Source: Alphaproteobacteria bacterium HGW-Alphaproteobacteria-7
GTDB lineage: Bacteria; Pseudomonadota; Alphaproteobacteria; Sphingomonadales; Sphingomonadaceae
Reading direction: 5' to 3'
Assembly: GCA_002842735.1 (NCBI GenBank)
Contig: PHEB01000001.1
Coordinates: 124,001-188,000, forward strand
DNA length: 64,000 nucleotides
Shown here: one piece after another, positions 27,858 through 38,115 of the stretch
Layout: the number at the start of each line of letters is the position of its first letter
Position numbering within the stretch: position 1 is the first letter of the stretch
Position numbers and translations under genes: made by a program
The notes under the pieces: model-generated
What the model was told of the DNA's origin: nothing
What the model saw: the letters and a program-made list of their open reading frames with translations, nothing else
Database searches by the model: none

Positions 27858-29477
27858 TCAGGCGGCAACCAGCCCCGGCGCAGCCTGCCGCACGCCTTCG
27901 TCAACGTGATCCGCAAACTGGGCGAAGTTATCGATGAACAGTTGCACCAGTTTGCGAGCGGTGGCGTCATATTCGGCCCCGTCCGCCCATGTGCTGCGCG
28001 GATCGAGGATGGTCTGATCCAGCCCCGCATCGGCCAGCGCGGGCACGAACACCGGCACGTCAAAGCCGAAATTTTCATCCTTGCGGAATTCGACCGCGTC
28101 CATCTTGCCATCGAGCACCGCGTTGAGCAGCGCGCGGGTCGCCTTGATCGGCATCCGGCTGCCGGTGCCATACTTGCCGCCAGTCCAGCCGGTGTTGACC
28201 AGCCAGCATTGCGCGCCGCCCTTGGCGATGCGTTCTTTCAGCAGGTTGCCATAAACGCTGGGATGGCGCGGCATGAAGGCTGCGCCGAAACAGGTGGAGA
28301 AGGTCGCCTCAGGCTCGGTCACGCCGATTTCGGTGCCCGCCACCTTGGCGGTGTAGCCGCTGAGGAAATAATACATCGCCTGATCCGCGGTCAGCCGCGC
28401 AATCGGAGGCAGCACGCCAAACGCATCCGCCGTCAGCATGATGACATTCGAAGGTGCCGGGCCGAGGTTTTTTTCGCTGCTGTTGGGGATGAATTCGATC
28501 GGATAGGCACCGCGCGTATTTTCGGTTTTGCTGGCGTCGGTAAAATCCAGTTCGCGCGTGCTATCATCCATCGCCACGTTTTCAAGGATCGTGCCAAACA
28601 TCTGTGTGGTGGCGTAGATTTCCGGCTCACCCTCAGCCGAAAGGTTGATCATCTTGGCATAACAGCCGCCTTCGAAGTTGAACACGGCGGTGTCCGACCA
28701 GCCGTGTTCATCATCGCCGATCAGCGTGCGGCTGGCATCGGCGGACAGCGTGGTCTTGCCGGTGCCCGACAGGCCGAAGAAAATAGCGCTTTTGCCGTCG
28801 GCACCGATATTGGCGCTGCAATGCATCGGCATCACGCCCTGCGCAGGCAGCAGGTAATTGAGCAGGCCGAACACGCCCTTTTTCATCTCGCCCGAATATT
28901 CGGTGTTGCCGATCAGGATCAGCTTTTCGGTAAAGCTGACCGCGATCACCGTATCGCTGCGGCAACCATGGCGGGCGGGATCGGCCTTGAAACTGGGCAG
29001 GTTGATGATGGTGTATTCGGGCGTGAAGCCGGCCACTTCGTCCGCCGTTGGGCGCACCAGCAGCGTGCGCACGAACAGGCTGTGCCACGCCATCTGGGTA
29101 ATCACCCGCACATTGACGCGGTATTCGGGCTGCGATCCGCCGAACAGGTCGGCGACGTAAAGTTCGTCCTGATCTTCCAGCGCCTTGAGGAAATCGGCCT
29201 TCAACGCGGCGAAATGTTCGGGGCTCATCGGCTGGTTGATCGCGCCCCAGTTCACCGTGTCTTCGGTCGCGGCGTCGCGTACGATAAACTTGTCCTTGAC
29301 GCTGCGCCCGGTGAACTTGCCCGTTTCCACCAGCAGCGCGCCATGTTTCGTCAGCTTGCCTTCGCCCTTTGCCAACGCGTGTTCGACCAGCGCCGGGGTG
29401 CCGAGGTTGGCGTGAATGGTCGCACGGGTGGCAATGTTCTGGGCAGACAGCGGGGTTGCAAGCGAGGTCAACGTCAT
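27858..29477 (-). CDS. pckA: phosphoenolpyruvate carboxykinase (ATP)
   Basis: [23 protein letters not shown]..., [28 protein letters not shown]. Start taken as [14 protein letters not shown] at 29477. Confidence 0.95.
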   Translation of the reverse strand: MTLTSLATPLSAQNIATRATIHANLGTPALVEHALAKGEGKLTKHGALLVETGKFTGRSVKDKFIVRDAATEDTVNWGAINQPMSPEHFAALKADFLKALEDQDELYVADLFGGSQPEYRVNVRVITQMAWHSLFVRTLLVRPTADEVAGFTPEYTIINLPSFKADPARHGCRSDTVIAVSFTEKLILIGNTEYSGEMKKGVFGLLNYLLPAQGVMPMHCSANIGADGKSAIFFGLSGTGKTTLSADASRTLIGDDEHGWSDTAVFNFEGGCYAKMINLSAEGEPEIYATTQMFGTILENVAMDDSTRELDFTDASKTENTRGAYPIEFIPNSSEKNLGPAPSNVIMLTADAFGVLPPIARLTADQAMYYFLSGYTAKVAGTEIGVTEPEATFSTCFGAAFMPRHPSVYGNLLKERIAKGGAQCWLVNTGWTGGKYGTGSRMPIKATRALLNAVLDGKMDAVEFRKDENFGFDVPVFVPALADAGLDQTILDPRSTWADGAEYDATARKLVQLFIDNFAQFADHVDEGVRQAAPGLVAA

Positions 29478-29552
29478 TCTCCTGAGCGAAACGGCAGGTT
29501 CGGGCGAACTGGCAACCGCCAGCGAATCCATGCCGCGCTCACTAGCAGCCGC

Positions 29553-29564
29553 GCATACGTATGC
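29553..29564. promoter_or_regulatory. 12-bp perfect palindrome in pckA-chvI intergenic region
   Basis: GCATACGTATGC. Confidence 0.4.
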
Positions 29565-29656
29565 AACCTCTGGCTGGCACGGTTGGCGCGCAGACGATTG
29601 TCTCACGCGGGCGATGGGGCTACCCAAGCGAATATCGAAGGTCGGGGTTGAAAAGG

Positions 29657-30439
29657 ATGAACATGATGTCCGATAGCACCGCCGAGACCATCACCCCCGC
29701 GTCCGAACCCGGTGATGCAGACAGCCGCAAGCTGCAAATCGCGCTGGTGGATGATGATCGCAACATCCTCACCACCGTATCCATCGCGCTGCAATCCGAA
29801 GGGTTTGCCACGCGAATCTATTCCGATGGTGAAACCGCGCTGAAGGCGCTGCTCGACAATCCGCCCGATCTGGCAGTGTTCGACATCAAAATGCCCAATA
29901 TGGACGGGATGGAGCTGCTGCGCCGCCTGCGCGAACATTCGCCGCTGCCGGTGATTTTCCTGACCAGCAAGGATGATGAAAGCGACGAAGAGGCCGGGCT
30001 GGAACAGGGCGCGGATGATTACATCGCCAAACCGTTCAGCCTGCGCCTGCTGGTCGCCCGGATCCGCGCGATCCTGCGCCGCGCCGATCCGGCGGCGGGC
30101 GGCGATGCTATCGGCCCATCGTCCGAACCCGCGCTGGCAAGCATATCGCGCGGGCGTTTGTTCATGGATCCGGCGCGCCATCACATCGCGTGGGACGGCA
30201 AAAGCGTCAGCCTTACCGTCACCGAATTCCTGATTCTTGAAGCACTCGCGATCCGCCCCGGCGTGATCAAGAGCCGCAACCAGCTGATGGACGCAGCCTA
30301 TCCCGACGATGTGTTCGTCGATGATCGCACAGTCGATAGCCACATCAAACGGATGCGGCGCAAGTTCAAGGTGGTCGACCCGTCCTTTGATGCGATCGAA
30401 ACGCTGTATGGCGCGGGCTACAGTTTTACCGATGACTGA
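29657..30439 (+). CDS. chvI: response regulator ChvI
   Basis: [38 protein letters not shown]...[17 protein letters not shown]..., OmpR-type C-terminus; followed by chvG, hprK, rapZ and PTS genes. Confidence 0.92.
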   Translation: MNMMSDSTAETITPASEPGDADSRKLQIALVDDDRNILTTVSIALQSEGFATRIYSDGETALKALLDNPPDLAVFDIKMPNMDGMELLRRLREHSPLPVIFLTSKDDESDEEAGLEQGADDYIAKPFSLRLLVARIRAILRRADPAAGGDAIGPSSEPALASISRGRLFMDPARHHIAWDGKSVSLTVTEFLILEALAIRPGVIKSRNQLMDAAYPDDVFVDDRTVDSHIKRMRRKFKVVDPSFDAIETLYGAGYSFTDD

Positions 30440-31991
30440 CATAGGGCGGCGGCCAGCGGGCGGCGAACAGCTGACGGCGAACGGGCGGTTTGCGCTGACG
30501 GCGCGCATTCTGGTCGTCAACATCCTGCCGCTGCTGATCATGGGCGGTGGGTTGTTCTATCTCGATGGCTACCGCACGCAGTTGATCAACGAACGCTTCA
30601 AACTCGCCCGGATCGAAGCGCAAATCACCGCCGAGGCGCTGGCGGGCGCTTCGCGTGATCGGCAGAATGCGCTGCTGGTGCAGATCGGCAAGGAACAGCG
30701 GCTGCGGATGCGGATGTTCGATGCCGATGGCAAATTGACCGCCGACAGTTTCGCGCTCGCCAATCCCGCGTTCCGGTTCAACGACATCAGCGATGATGAT
30801 TGGGAACAGCGCTTTGCCCGCTGGCTTGATCGCACGGTGGATACCATTGTCAGCGCCGAATCCGTGCAAGATTATATCGAACCCGAAGCGCAGGACGCCG
30901 ATGCCTGGCCCGAACTGGCGCGCGCACGCGAACTCGGTCTTTCGCAGGTGCGGTTATATGACTGGCGTGATGGCACCCCGGTGATCACCGCTGCTGCGCC
31001 GGTCGGATTGCAGGGCGCGACCTTGCTGACCGTGCGCAACGCGGTCGACATTACTGATCGGGTAAGGGAGGCGCGATCAACGCTCGGCATTGCGATGCTG
31101 ATAGTGATGGCGGCATCGGCGCTGCTTTCGCTGTTCCTGGCGCGCACCATCGTCACGCCTTTGCGCCAGCTCGCCCGCGCGGCCATGCGGGTGAGGCAGG
31201 GGCGCGAACGCGAAGTTGAGGTGCCGCGCCTGCCGCAGCGCCGCGATGAAATCGGCCTGCTGGCGCGCGCGGTTTCAGATATGACCGGCACACTGCGCCA
31301 CCGGATCGACGCGGTCGATAGCTTCGCCGCCGATGTCGCGCATGAAATCAAGAACCCGCTCGCCAGCCTGAGGAGCGCAATCGAATCGCTCCCACGGGTA
31401 GAAGACCCGGCACTGCGCAATGAACTGATCCAGATCGCCACCCATGATGTGCGCCGGATTGACCGGCTGGTGAGCGAGATTTCCGAAGCCAGCCGGATCG
31501 ACGCGGAAATGAGCCGCGCCACGCGCGAACAGATTGATCTGGCCGATCTGGTGCAGGCGATCATCGGCGGACGCGAACACCGCGCCGAAAATGAAGGCCG
31601 CCGGATTGAACTGATCACAACCGGGCCTGCGGCTCTGGTGTGCGGCGTGGGCACGCGGCTGGAACGGTTGGTGGAAAACCTGCTTGATAACGCGGTCTCG
31701 TTTTCGCCGCCCGATGCACCGATTGACGTCACCATTTCCAATGACCGCCGCTGCGTCACGCTGGAGGTGTGCGATTCCGGCCCCGGCATTCCTGTCGATG
31801 CGCGCGAAAAAGTGTTCCTGCGGTTCCATTCGGTGCGCCCCGACGCGGAGGACTTCGGCAATCATTCGGGCCTTGGGCTCGCGATTGGCCGCGCGATTGC
31901 CGAGGCGCATGATGGCACGCTGACCGCCCATGCCCGGCCCGATGGCGCCAGCGGTGCGTGTCTGCGCTTGCAGCTTCCGGCGGCGGCATGA
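30432..31991 (+). CDS. chvG: sensor histidine kinase ChvG
   Basis: [27 protein letters not shown]-box; HAMP segment; C-terminal ATPase [16 protein letters not shown]. Confidence 0.92.
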   Translation: MTDIGRRPAGGEQLTANGRFALTARILVVNILPLLIMGGGLFYLDGYRTQLINERFKLARIEAQITAEALAGASRDRQNALLVQIGKEQRLRMRMFDADGKLTADSFALANPAFRFNDISDDDWEQRFARWLDRTVDTIVSAESVQDYIEPEAQDADAWPELARARELGLSQVRLYDWRDGTPVITAAAPVGLQGATLLTVRNAVDITDRVREARSTLGIAMLIVMAASALLSLFLARTIVTPLRQLARAAMRVRQGREREVEVPRLPQRRDEIGLLARAVSDMTGTLRHRIDAVDSFAADVAHEIKNPLASLRSAIESLPRVEDPALRNELIQIATHDVRRIDRLVSEISEASRIDAEMSRATREQIDLADLVQAIIGGREHRAENEGRRIELITTGPAALVCGVGTRLERLVENLLDNAVSFSPPDAPIDVTISNDRRCVTLEVCDSGPGIPVDAREKVFLRFHSVRPDAEDFGNHSGLGLAIGRAIAEAHDGTLTAHARPDGASGACLRLQLPAAA

Positions 31992-32485
31992 ACGCGGGAA
32001 TGGATCGGGACGCGGACTTCGTCCACCACGCCAGCGCGGTGGTGATTGGCGGCCGCGCGCTGCTGATCGCAGGCCCACCGGGCAGCGGCAAATCCAGCCT
32101 CGCGCTCGCGCTGATTGATCGCGGCGCGGGGTTGATCGGTGATGACGCGGTGACGCTCACTCTGGCCGATGATCGCCTGATCGCCAGCCCCCCGCCCAAT
32201 ATCGCCGGGTTGCTGGAACTGCGCGGTGTCGGCTTGGTGCGCCTGCCGGTGGCTGACCCCGCGCCGGTTGCGCTGATCCTGGAACTCGGCGGCACGGCGC
32301 AGCCTGCGCGCTTGCCCGAAACGCTCCCCCAGCGCGACATTGCCGGCGTGCAGGTGCCGGTGCTTGCGTTTGACCCCGGCACCATCGCCCCCGGCCCGCG
32401 CGCAGAATTGGCGTTACAGATGCACGGGCTGGTGTTCAAACCGGCTTCCCTTTGCCGCGCTTCCGGGCAAGATGCGCAGACATGA
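31988..32485 (+). CDS. hprK: HPr kinase/phosphorylase, short alphaproteobacterial type
   Basis: ASAVVIGGRALLIAGPPGSGKSSLALALIDRGAGLIGDDAV. Confidence 0.9.
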   Translation: MNAGMDRDADFVHHASAVVIGGRALLIAGPPGSGKSSLALALIDRGAGLIGDDAVTLTLADDRLIASPPPNIAGLLELRGVGLVRLPVADPAPVALILELGGTAQPARLPETLPQRDIAGVQVPVLAFDPGTIAPGPRAELALQMHGLVFKPASLCRASGQDAQT

Positions 32486-33414
32486 CCAACACTCCCACCC
32501 CCTCCGCTGACCAAAGCGCCATGCCGCAACAACAATTGCTGCTGGTCACCGGACTATCGGGCGCGGGCAAATCCACCACGCTCGCGGTGCTGGAGGATCT
32601 GGGCTGGGAGACGATCGATAATTTCCCGGTGCGGCTGCTCAAGCGCCTGGTCGCCATGCCCGACGAATCGCGCGGGCCGCTCGCCATCGGGTTCGATTCG
32701 CGCACCCGCGGGTTTGTTCCGGGTGACATCATCGCGCTGGTGAAAGACCTCGCCGCGCGCGCCGATATCGCGCTGACCTTCCTGTTTCTCGACTGTTCGG
32801 GCGGCGAGCTTGAACGCCGCTATAATGAAACCCGCCGCCGTCATCCGATGGCCGATGGCCGCCCGGTGATGGAGGGGATCGCCGCAGAACGCGAACTGCT
32901 GGAACCGCTGCGCCGCTGGGCCGACGCGGTAATTGATACCAGCGCGATGACCAGCAACGATCTGCAAGGGCAGGTGCGCAAGCTGTTCGGGGACACTGCT
33001 GGCGAAGCGGCGATGACGCTGACTCTGTCGAGTTTCGGTTTCGCCCGCGGGATGCCACCGCTGGCTGATCTGGTGTTCGATATGCGCTTTCTCGATAATC
33101 CGCACTGGGTGCCGGGTTTGCGCGAATTGACCGGGCAGGACGCCGCCGTGGGCGCACATATCGAAACCGATCCGACCTTTGCCGACGCATTCGCCCGCAT
33201 CCGCGATCTGTTGCTGGTGCTGCTGCCGCGCTATCAGGCGCAGGGCAAACCCTATGTCCACGTCGCGTTCGGGTGTACCGGGGGGAGACACCGTTCGGTC
33301 TACACCGCCGAACGCATGGCAGAAAGCTTGCGCGGGGCGGGATTTTCGCCCACTGTCCGCCATCGTAACCTGGGCTCGCGTGCAGCGGACGAGATTGAAC
33401 GGGATCGAAAGTGA
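32482..33414 (+). CDS. rapZ: RNase adapter protein RapZ
   Basis: LLVTGLSGAGKSTTLAVLEDLGWETIDNFPVRLL..., FGCTGGRHRSVYTAERMAESL. Confidence 0.95.
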   Translation: MTNTPTPSADQSAMPQQQLLLVTGLSGAGKSTTLAVLEDLGWETIDNFPVRLLKRLVAMPDESRGPLAIGFDSRTRGFVPGDIIALVKDLAARADIALTFLFLDCSGGELERRYNETRRRHPMADGRPVMEGIAAERELLEPLRRWADAVIDTSAMTSNDLQGQVRKLFGDTAGEAAMTLTLSSFGFARGMPPLADLVFDMRFLDNPHWVPGLRELTGQDAAVGAHIETDPTFADAFARIRDLLLVLLPRYQAQGKPYVHVAFGCTGGRHRSVYTAERMAESLRGAGFSPTVRHRNLGSRAADEIERDRK

Positions 33415-33506
33415 TCGCGGCGCTCGGAAAAGCTGGCATTGTCCTGATCGGTTGAAACGCGTAAGGCTTGGCCCCCGGCGGGCAGTTAACGGACCCTTTT
33501 TCACAC

Positions 33507-33932
33507 ATGATCGGTTTGATTCTGGTAACCCACGGCCGCCTTGCGGACCAATTTGTCGAGGCAATGGAGCACGTCGTCGGCCCGCAGGACGGGATCGTCA
33601 CCGTCTGCATCGGCCCCAATGACGATATGGAACAGCGCCGCACCGAAATCGCCGACGCGATCAGCGCGGTTGATAGCGGCAGCGGCGTCATCATCCTCAC
33701 CGACCTGTTCGGCGGCACACCGTCGAACCTTGCGATTTCGCTGCTGGTGGCTGGGCAGATCGAGGTGATCGCCGGGATCAACCTGCCGATGCTGATCCGG
33801 CTGGCGGGCGCGCGCAAGGCGATGGATGTCACCGCCGCCGTCCACGCTGCGCAAACCGCCGGGCGCAATTACATCACCATCGCCAGCGAATTGCTCGGCC
33901 ATGACACGGCCCCCGCGCGGGCCAAGGCCTGA
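33507..33932 (+). CDS. PTS sugar transporter subunit IIA (mannose type)
   Basis: MIGLILVTHGRLADQFVEAMEHVVGPQ...ILTDLFGGTPSNLAISLL. Confidence 0.93.
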   Translation: MIGLILVTHGRLADQFVEAMEHVVGPQDGIVTVCIGPNDDMEQRRTEIADAISAVDSGSGVIILTDLFGGTPSNLAISLLVAGQIEVIAGINLPMLIRLAGARKAMDVTAAVHAAQTAGRNYITIASELLGHDTAPARAKA

Positions 33933-33944
33933 AGGTTCGCCGCC

Positions 33945-34223
33945 GTGGGGGAGGCTCGCACGACCATCACCATTGTCAACCGCCGCGGCCTGCACGCGCG
34001 CGCGAGTGCGAAGTTCGTCGGCGCGGTGGCTGTCCTGCCCGAAAATGTGACCGTCACCGTGACCAAACCGCCCAACAGCGCGGCGGGCGGATCAATCCTT
34101 GGGTTGATGATGTTGGGCGCAGCCAAGGGTGACACCGTCGAAGTGGCGGTTGAAGGCGAAAATGCCGATGCGGTGCTGGCCGATCTCGCGGCGTTGATCG
34201 CCTCCGGCTTCGGCGAGGATTAG
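33945..34223 (+). CDS. HPr family phosphocarrier protein
   Basis: ITIVNRRGLHARASAKFVGAV...GGSILGLMMLGAAKGDTVEV. Confidence 0.93.
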   Translation: MGEARTTITIVNRRGLHARASAKFVGAVAVLPENVTVTVTKPPNSAAGGSILGLMMLGAAKGDTVEVAVEGENADAVLADLAALIASGFGED

Positions 34224-34231
34224 TGCTCAGG

Positions 34232-35035
34232 CCCATGCGCAAGCACATCACCGGCTTCTCCAATCCGACCGTCAAATATCTGCGGTCTTTGCGCGACAAG
34301 AAGCACCGCAAGCGTAGCGGCCAGTTTCTGGTCGAAGGGTTGCGGTTGCTCGAGGACGCGCGCAGCACGGGCCGCTTACCAACAACACTGGTGATGGCTG
34401 AAGGACGCGCCGCGCATGAGCTGCTGGCGCGGCTGGAAGCTGACGTCGTGGCGGCGGGCGGAGAGGTGATCGCCACCTCGCCCGATATCCTGTCCAAGAT
34501 TACCGGCAAGGACAATGCGCAAAGCGTGGTGGGGGTGTTCGATGAATGGGACACGGGCCTCGCGGCGCTTGATCGCAGCGCCGCGCCGATCTGGCTGGTC
34601 GCGCAGGCTTTGCGCGATCCCGGCAACCTTGGCACGATGCTGCGCACCGGCGATGCGGTGGGCGCAGGCGGATTGATCCTGATCGATGATTGCGCCGACC
34701 CGTTCAGCGCCGAAGCCGTGCGCGCGAGCATGGGTGCGGTGTTCACCGTGCCACTGGCACAGGCGCGGTGGGAGGAGTTTTTGCCATGGCTGCGGGGCGG
34801 TTCAGGGCAGTTGGTCGCCGCGTCCCTGCGCGATGCGGTGCCTTATCGCGACGCGGCCTATGCGGCACCGTGCTTCATCCTGGTCGGCAACGAATCGCAA
34901 GGCCTGCCTGAGGAATACGAGGCTGCCTGCGATCTGCGCGTGACGATGCCGATGCGCGGCCGCGCAGATTCGCTCAACGCCGCCGTGGCCGGTGCGGTGC
35001 TGGCTTACGAGGTGTTAGCGGGGGTGGAGGCGTAG
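34232..35035 (+). CDS. TrmH/SpoU family RNA methyltransferase
   Basis: SNPTVKYLRSLRDKKHRKRSGQFLVEGLRLLEDA...DPGNLGTMLRTGDAVGAGGLILIDDCADPFSAEAVRASMGAVF...GNESQGLPEEY. Confidence 0.94.
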   Translation, partial: PMRKHITGFSNPTVKYLRSLRDKKHRKRSGQFLVEGLRLLEDARSTGRLPTTLVMAEGRAAHELLARLEADVVAAGGEVIATSPDILSKITGKDNAQSVVGVFDEWDTGLAALDRSAAPIWLVAQALRDPGNLGTMLRTGDAVGAGGLILIDDCADPFSAEAVRASMGAVFTVPLAQARWEEFLPWLRGGSGQLVAASLRDAVPYRDAAYAAPCFILVGNESQGLPEEYEAACDLRVTMPMRGRADSLNAAVAGAVLAYEVLAGVEA

Positions 35036-36475
35036 TTACTCCGCTGCATCCTTGCGCGGTTCCAACGCCGGATACTCCGCCTCAACCGCATCGCCATCCG
35101 CCGCGTTGTAGCGCGGGGCGCTTTCCACCAGCGGCACTGGCTCAATCTCGCGCTTGCCGATTTCGACGCCCTTTTCGGCGAGCCGCCGCCCGGAGGACAG
35201 CACATTGCGTTCAAAGCTGCCGACGAATTTGTTGTAGTTGTTGACCGCGCTTTCCAGCCCGCCGCCGACGCGTTTGAGATGTTCGGCCGCGGTGGCGAGC
35301 CGATCATACAATTCCGCGCCCATCCGCCCGATTTCCGCCGCCTCGTTCGCCATCTTGTCCTGCCGCCAGACCTGCGCCACCGTGCGCGCAATCGCCACAA
35401 GATTGGTCGGGGTGGCGAGCAGCACCTTGTTGCGGAACGCGAAGTCCCACAATTCGGGATCATGTTCCAACGCGGCGGCGACGAAATGTTCGCCCGGCAC
35501 AAACATCACCACATAATCGGGCGCGTCGTCGAACTGGCTCTGATAGCTTTTGCCGCCCAGCGTCTGCACATGGTTGCGCATCGATTTGGCGTGGAGATCA
35601 AGGTGCCGCTTGCGCTCCCCATCATCATCCGCCTCAAACGCCGCCTGATAGGCGTTCAGGGACACCTTGGCGTCGATCACCAGCTTCTTTTGCCCCGGCA
35701 CATTGACGATCGCATCGGGGCGAAGGCGCCCATCGGCGGTGTCCATTGATTGTTCGAGATGAAAATCTGTGTGCTCGGCCAGCCCGCATTGTTCGAGCAC
35801 ATTCTGCAACGCCCGCTCCCCCCAGCGCCCGCGCGCCTTGGGGGCGTTAGTGAGCGAATTGCCGAGCCGCTGCGCCTCACGCTTGACCTCTTCCTGGCCC
35901 TTGCGCATTTCCTCGATCACGCCGGTGAGCTGACCGAAAGCATCGGTGCGTTTGGCCTCCAACTCGGCCACCTGCTTTTCGTAACTCGCGAGCCGTTCGC
36001 CTACGGGTGACAGCAGGGCTTTCAATTTTTCCTCGCTGGCCTTTTCCGAATGGCCCAGCCGTTCCTCGGCGCGTTTGAGGAAGGCTTCCTGCGCCTTGCC
36101 CAGCACAGCGGCCCCGGTGTTTTCAAACTCCTTGAGCAGATTGGTGCGCGATTCTTCGAGCAACCGCTTCTGTTCGGCAAAACCGGCGCGTTCGGCGCGG
36201 AACTGCGCATTTTCGGCGCGCGCGGCCTCCAACTGCTCGGCCAGCGCATCGGCCCGCCCGGCACGCTCCCCCAGCGTCGCAACTTCGATCCGCGCTTCAC
36301 CCAATTCGGCCACGGCGCGCTTGAATTCGCCCTCACGCTCCGCCGCCGCGCCTTCCGCCGCCGCCAGCCGCGCGCGCAAGTCTGCCAAGGGACGCGAAGC
36401 GAAAAACCACGCCGCAACGCCGCCCACAGCGGCACCAAGGATCAGAGCGAGAAGCGGGAGAATCGACGAGTCCAT
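35036..36475 (-). CDS. rmuC: DNA recombination protein RmuC
   Basis: RGRWGERALQNVLEQCGL...RPDAIVNVPGQKKLVIDAKVSLNAYQAAFEADDD. Confidence 0.94.
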   Translation of the reverse strand: MDSSILPLLALILGAAVGGVAAWFFASRPLADLRARLAAAEGAAAEREGEFKRAVAELGEARIEVATLGERAGRADALAEQLEAARAENAQFRAERAGFAEQKRLLEESRTNLLKEFENTGAAVLGKAQEAFLKRAEERLGHSEKASEEKLKALLSPVGERLASYEKQVAELEAKRTDAFGQLTGVIEEMRKGQEEVKREAQRLGNSLTNAPKARGRWGERALQNVLEQCGLAEHTDFHLEQSMDTADGRLRPDAIVNVPGQKKLVIDAKVSLNAYQAAFEADDDGERKRHLDLHAKSMRNHVQTLGGKSYQSQFDDAPDYVVMFVPGEHFVAAALEHDPELWDFAFRNKVLLATPTNLVAIARTVAQVWRQDKMANEAAEIGRMGAELYDRLATAAEHLKRVGGGLESAVNNYNKFVGSFERNVLSSGRRLAEKGVEIGKREIEPVPLVESAPRYNAADGDAVEAEYPALEPRKDAAE

Positions 36476-36721
36476 CGCCCTTCCCTACACGGAACGTATA
36501 GAGAACGCTAGTAAATGTTGGATGATATACTCAAGAAAGCCCAACCCCGTATCCCCGGCCTGCGGCGGGGCAGACAAGTCCGGGGCGAAGAGGAGGTGAC
36601 GACCACATCGGCGCGCAGCGCCGCAAGCGCGACTGCGCGCCCGCAGCGGGCGCAGCTTTGCTGCGCATCTAGCGAGGACGCCAAAACACTTGGGCGCCCG
36701 GAGGGACGAGCGCAAAACAAA

Positions 36722-37294
36722 CTACGCCGCTTGCCGCAATTTCTTCAGCTTCTTCAGCGCCATCGCCTTCTTCAACCGCGACAGGTGGTCGATGAACAGG
36801 ATGCCTTCCAAGTGGTCCATCTCGTGTTGCAAACACGTCGCCATCAGGCCTTCCAGTTGTTCTTCGTGGGTCGCGCCGTCGAGATCCTGATAGCGCACAC
36901 CGCAGGTCGCCGGACGTTCGACGTCGGCGTAAATCTCCGGCACCGACAGGCAGCCTTCCTGATAGATCGAAAGATCGTCCGCCGGATCAAGGATCACCGG
37001 GTTGATGAACACCCGCGGTTCCTTTTTCGTGGCGGGATGGGTGTGGCTATGCCCGTCATGGCTGCATTCGACCGGGGGCGCATCGGGATCATCGGGTTGC
37101 AGATCGATCACCAGCACCCGCTTGGGCACGCCGACCTGAATCGCGGCGAGGCCAATGCCGGGGGCGTCATACATCGTCTCGAACATATCTTCGACCAGCG
37201 TGCGCAGATCGGCGTTGAACTCATGCGGTTCAACCGGGGTCGAGATGATTTTGAGCCGGGGGTCCGGCACTTCAAGGATTTCGCGTATGGCCAT
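36722..37294 (-). CDS. def: peptide deformylase with His-rich insertion
   Basis: [55 protein letters not shown]; insert [21 protein letters not shown]. Confidence 0.95.
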   Translation of the reverse strand: MAIREILEVPDPRLKIISTPVEPHEFNADLRTLVEDMFETMYDAPGIGLAAIQVGVPKRVLVIDLQPDDPDAPPVECSHDGHSHTHPATKKEPRVFINPVILDPADDLSIYQEGCLSVPEIYADVERPATCGVRYQDLDGATHEEQLEGLMATCLQHEMDHLEGILFIDHLSRLKKAMALKKLKKLRQAA

Positions 37295-37330
37295 GATTGG
37301 CGATTTAGTGCGCACAGCTTGAAATCTCAA

Positions 37331-37397
37331 GTGAGTCCCCGTGCAGACGGGGATCTCGTTCGGAACTGCGGGAGGCTCCCGCCTGCGCGGGAGCTCA
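37331..37397. repeat. GTGAG..CTCAC double-hairpin palindromic repeat, copy A (intergenic, recR-def)
   Basis: gtgagtccccgtgcagacggggatctcgttcggaactgcgggaggctcccgcctgcgcgggagctcac. Confidence 0.93.
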
Positions 37398-37403
37398 CAA
37401 TTG

Positions 37404-38000
37404 TCACCCCATCGGCCGCCGCGCGCGCAATGCCTGCGCCAGCGTACCTTCATCAAGGTAGTCAAGCTCGCCCCCCACCGGCAATCCGTGGGCCAGCTGC
37501 GTCACCCGCAGCGGGAAGGCCTCGAGCCGTTCGGCAATGTAATGCGCGGTGGTCTGGCCTTCCAAGGTGGCGTTCATGGCGAGCACCACTTCGTCCACCG
37601 CGCCGCCTTCAACGCGGGCGAGCAGGCTGGCTATGCCCAAGTCCTCCGGCCCCACCCCGTCCAATGCCGAAAGCCGCCCGCCCAGCACATGATAGCGCCC
37701 CGGAAACAGCCGCGCACGGTCAAGCGCCCAGACATCCGCGACCTCTTCCACCACGCACAGGCTGCGCGAATCGCGGCGCGGATCGGTGCAGATGCCGCAC
37801 GGGTCGCTGGTATCGACATTGCCGCAGGTGGCGCATTCCACCAGCGTTTCCGCAACCCCAGCCAACGCCTCCAGCAGCGCGGGCAGCGCCGTTTCGCGGT
37901 GCTTGACCAGCCACAGCACCGCCCGCCGCGCCGAACGCGGCCCCAGACCCGGCAGACGGGCGAGCGCGGAACTCAGAGCTTCGATTTCCTGTGAGGCCAT
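37404..38000 (-). CDS. recR: recombination protein RecR
   Basis: [25 protein letters not shown]...[41 protein letters not shown]. Confidence 0.95.
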   Translation of the reverse strand: MASQEIEALSSALARLPGLGPRSARRAVLWLVKHRETALPALLEALAGVAETLVECATCGNVDTSDPCGICTDPRRDSRSLCVVEEVADVWALDRARLFPGRYHVLGGRLSALDGVGPEDLGIASLLARVEGGAVDEVVLAMNATLEGQTTAHYIAERLEAFPLRVTQLAHGLPVGGELDYLDEGTLAQALRARRPMG

Positions 38001-38012
38001 GATTTTCCCCTA

Positions 38013-38107
38013 CCCGCTCGCCCTGAGCTTGTCGAAGGGCTGTTCTGCTCTTTATGGGACAGGCTAGAAGAAAGTGCGGGGCTTCGACAAGCTCAGCCTG
38101 AACGGGG
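38013..38107. repeat. inverted repeat CCTGAGCTTGTCGAAGG..CTTCGACAAGCTCAG between recR and fmt
   Basis: cccgctcgccctgagcttgtcgaaggg ... cggggcttcgacaagctcagcctgaacgggg. Confidence 0.9.
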
Positions 38108-38115
38108 TTTGTGAG

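Noticed and set aside
36480-36720. Structured GC-rich intergenic gap between rmuC and def as an ncRNA
   Set aside because: Contains short GC hairpins but no clear boundaries, promoter or repeated copy in the window; insufficient support.
36515-37906. 463-aa plus-strand ORF spanning def and recR
   Set aside because: Low-complexity shadow ORF across two well-supported minus-strand genes and a repeat.
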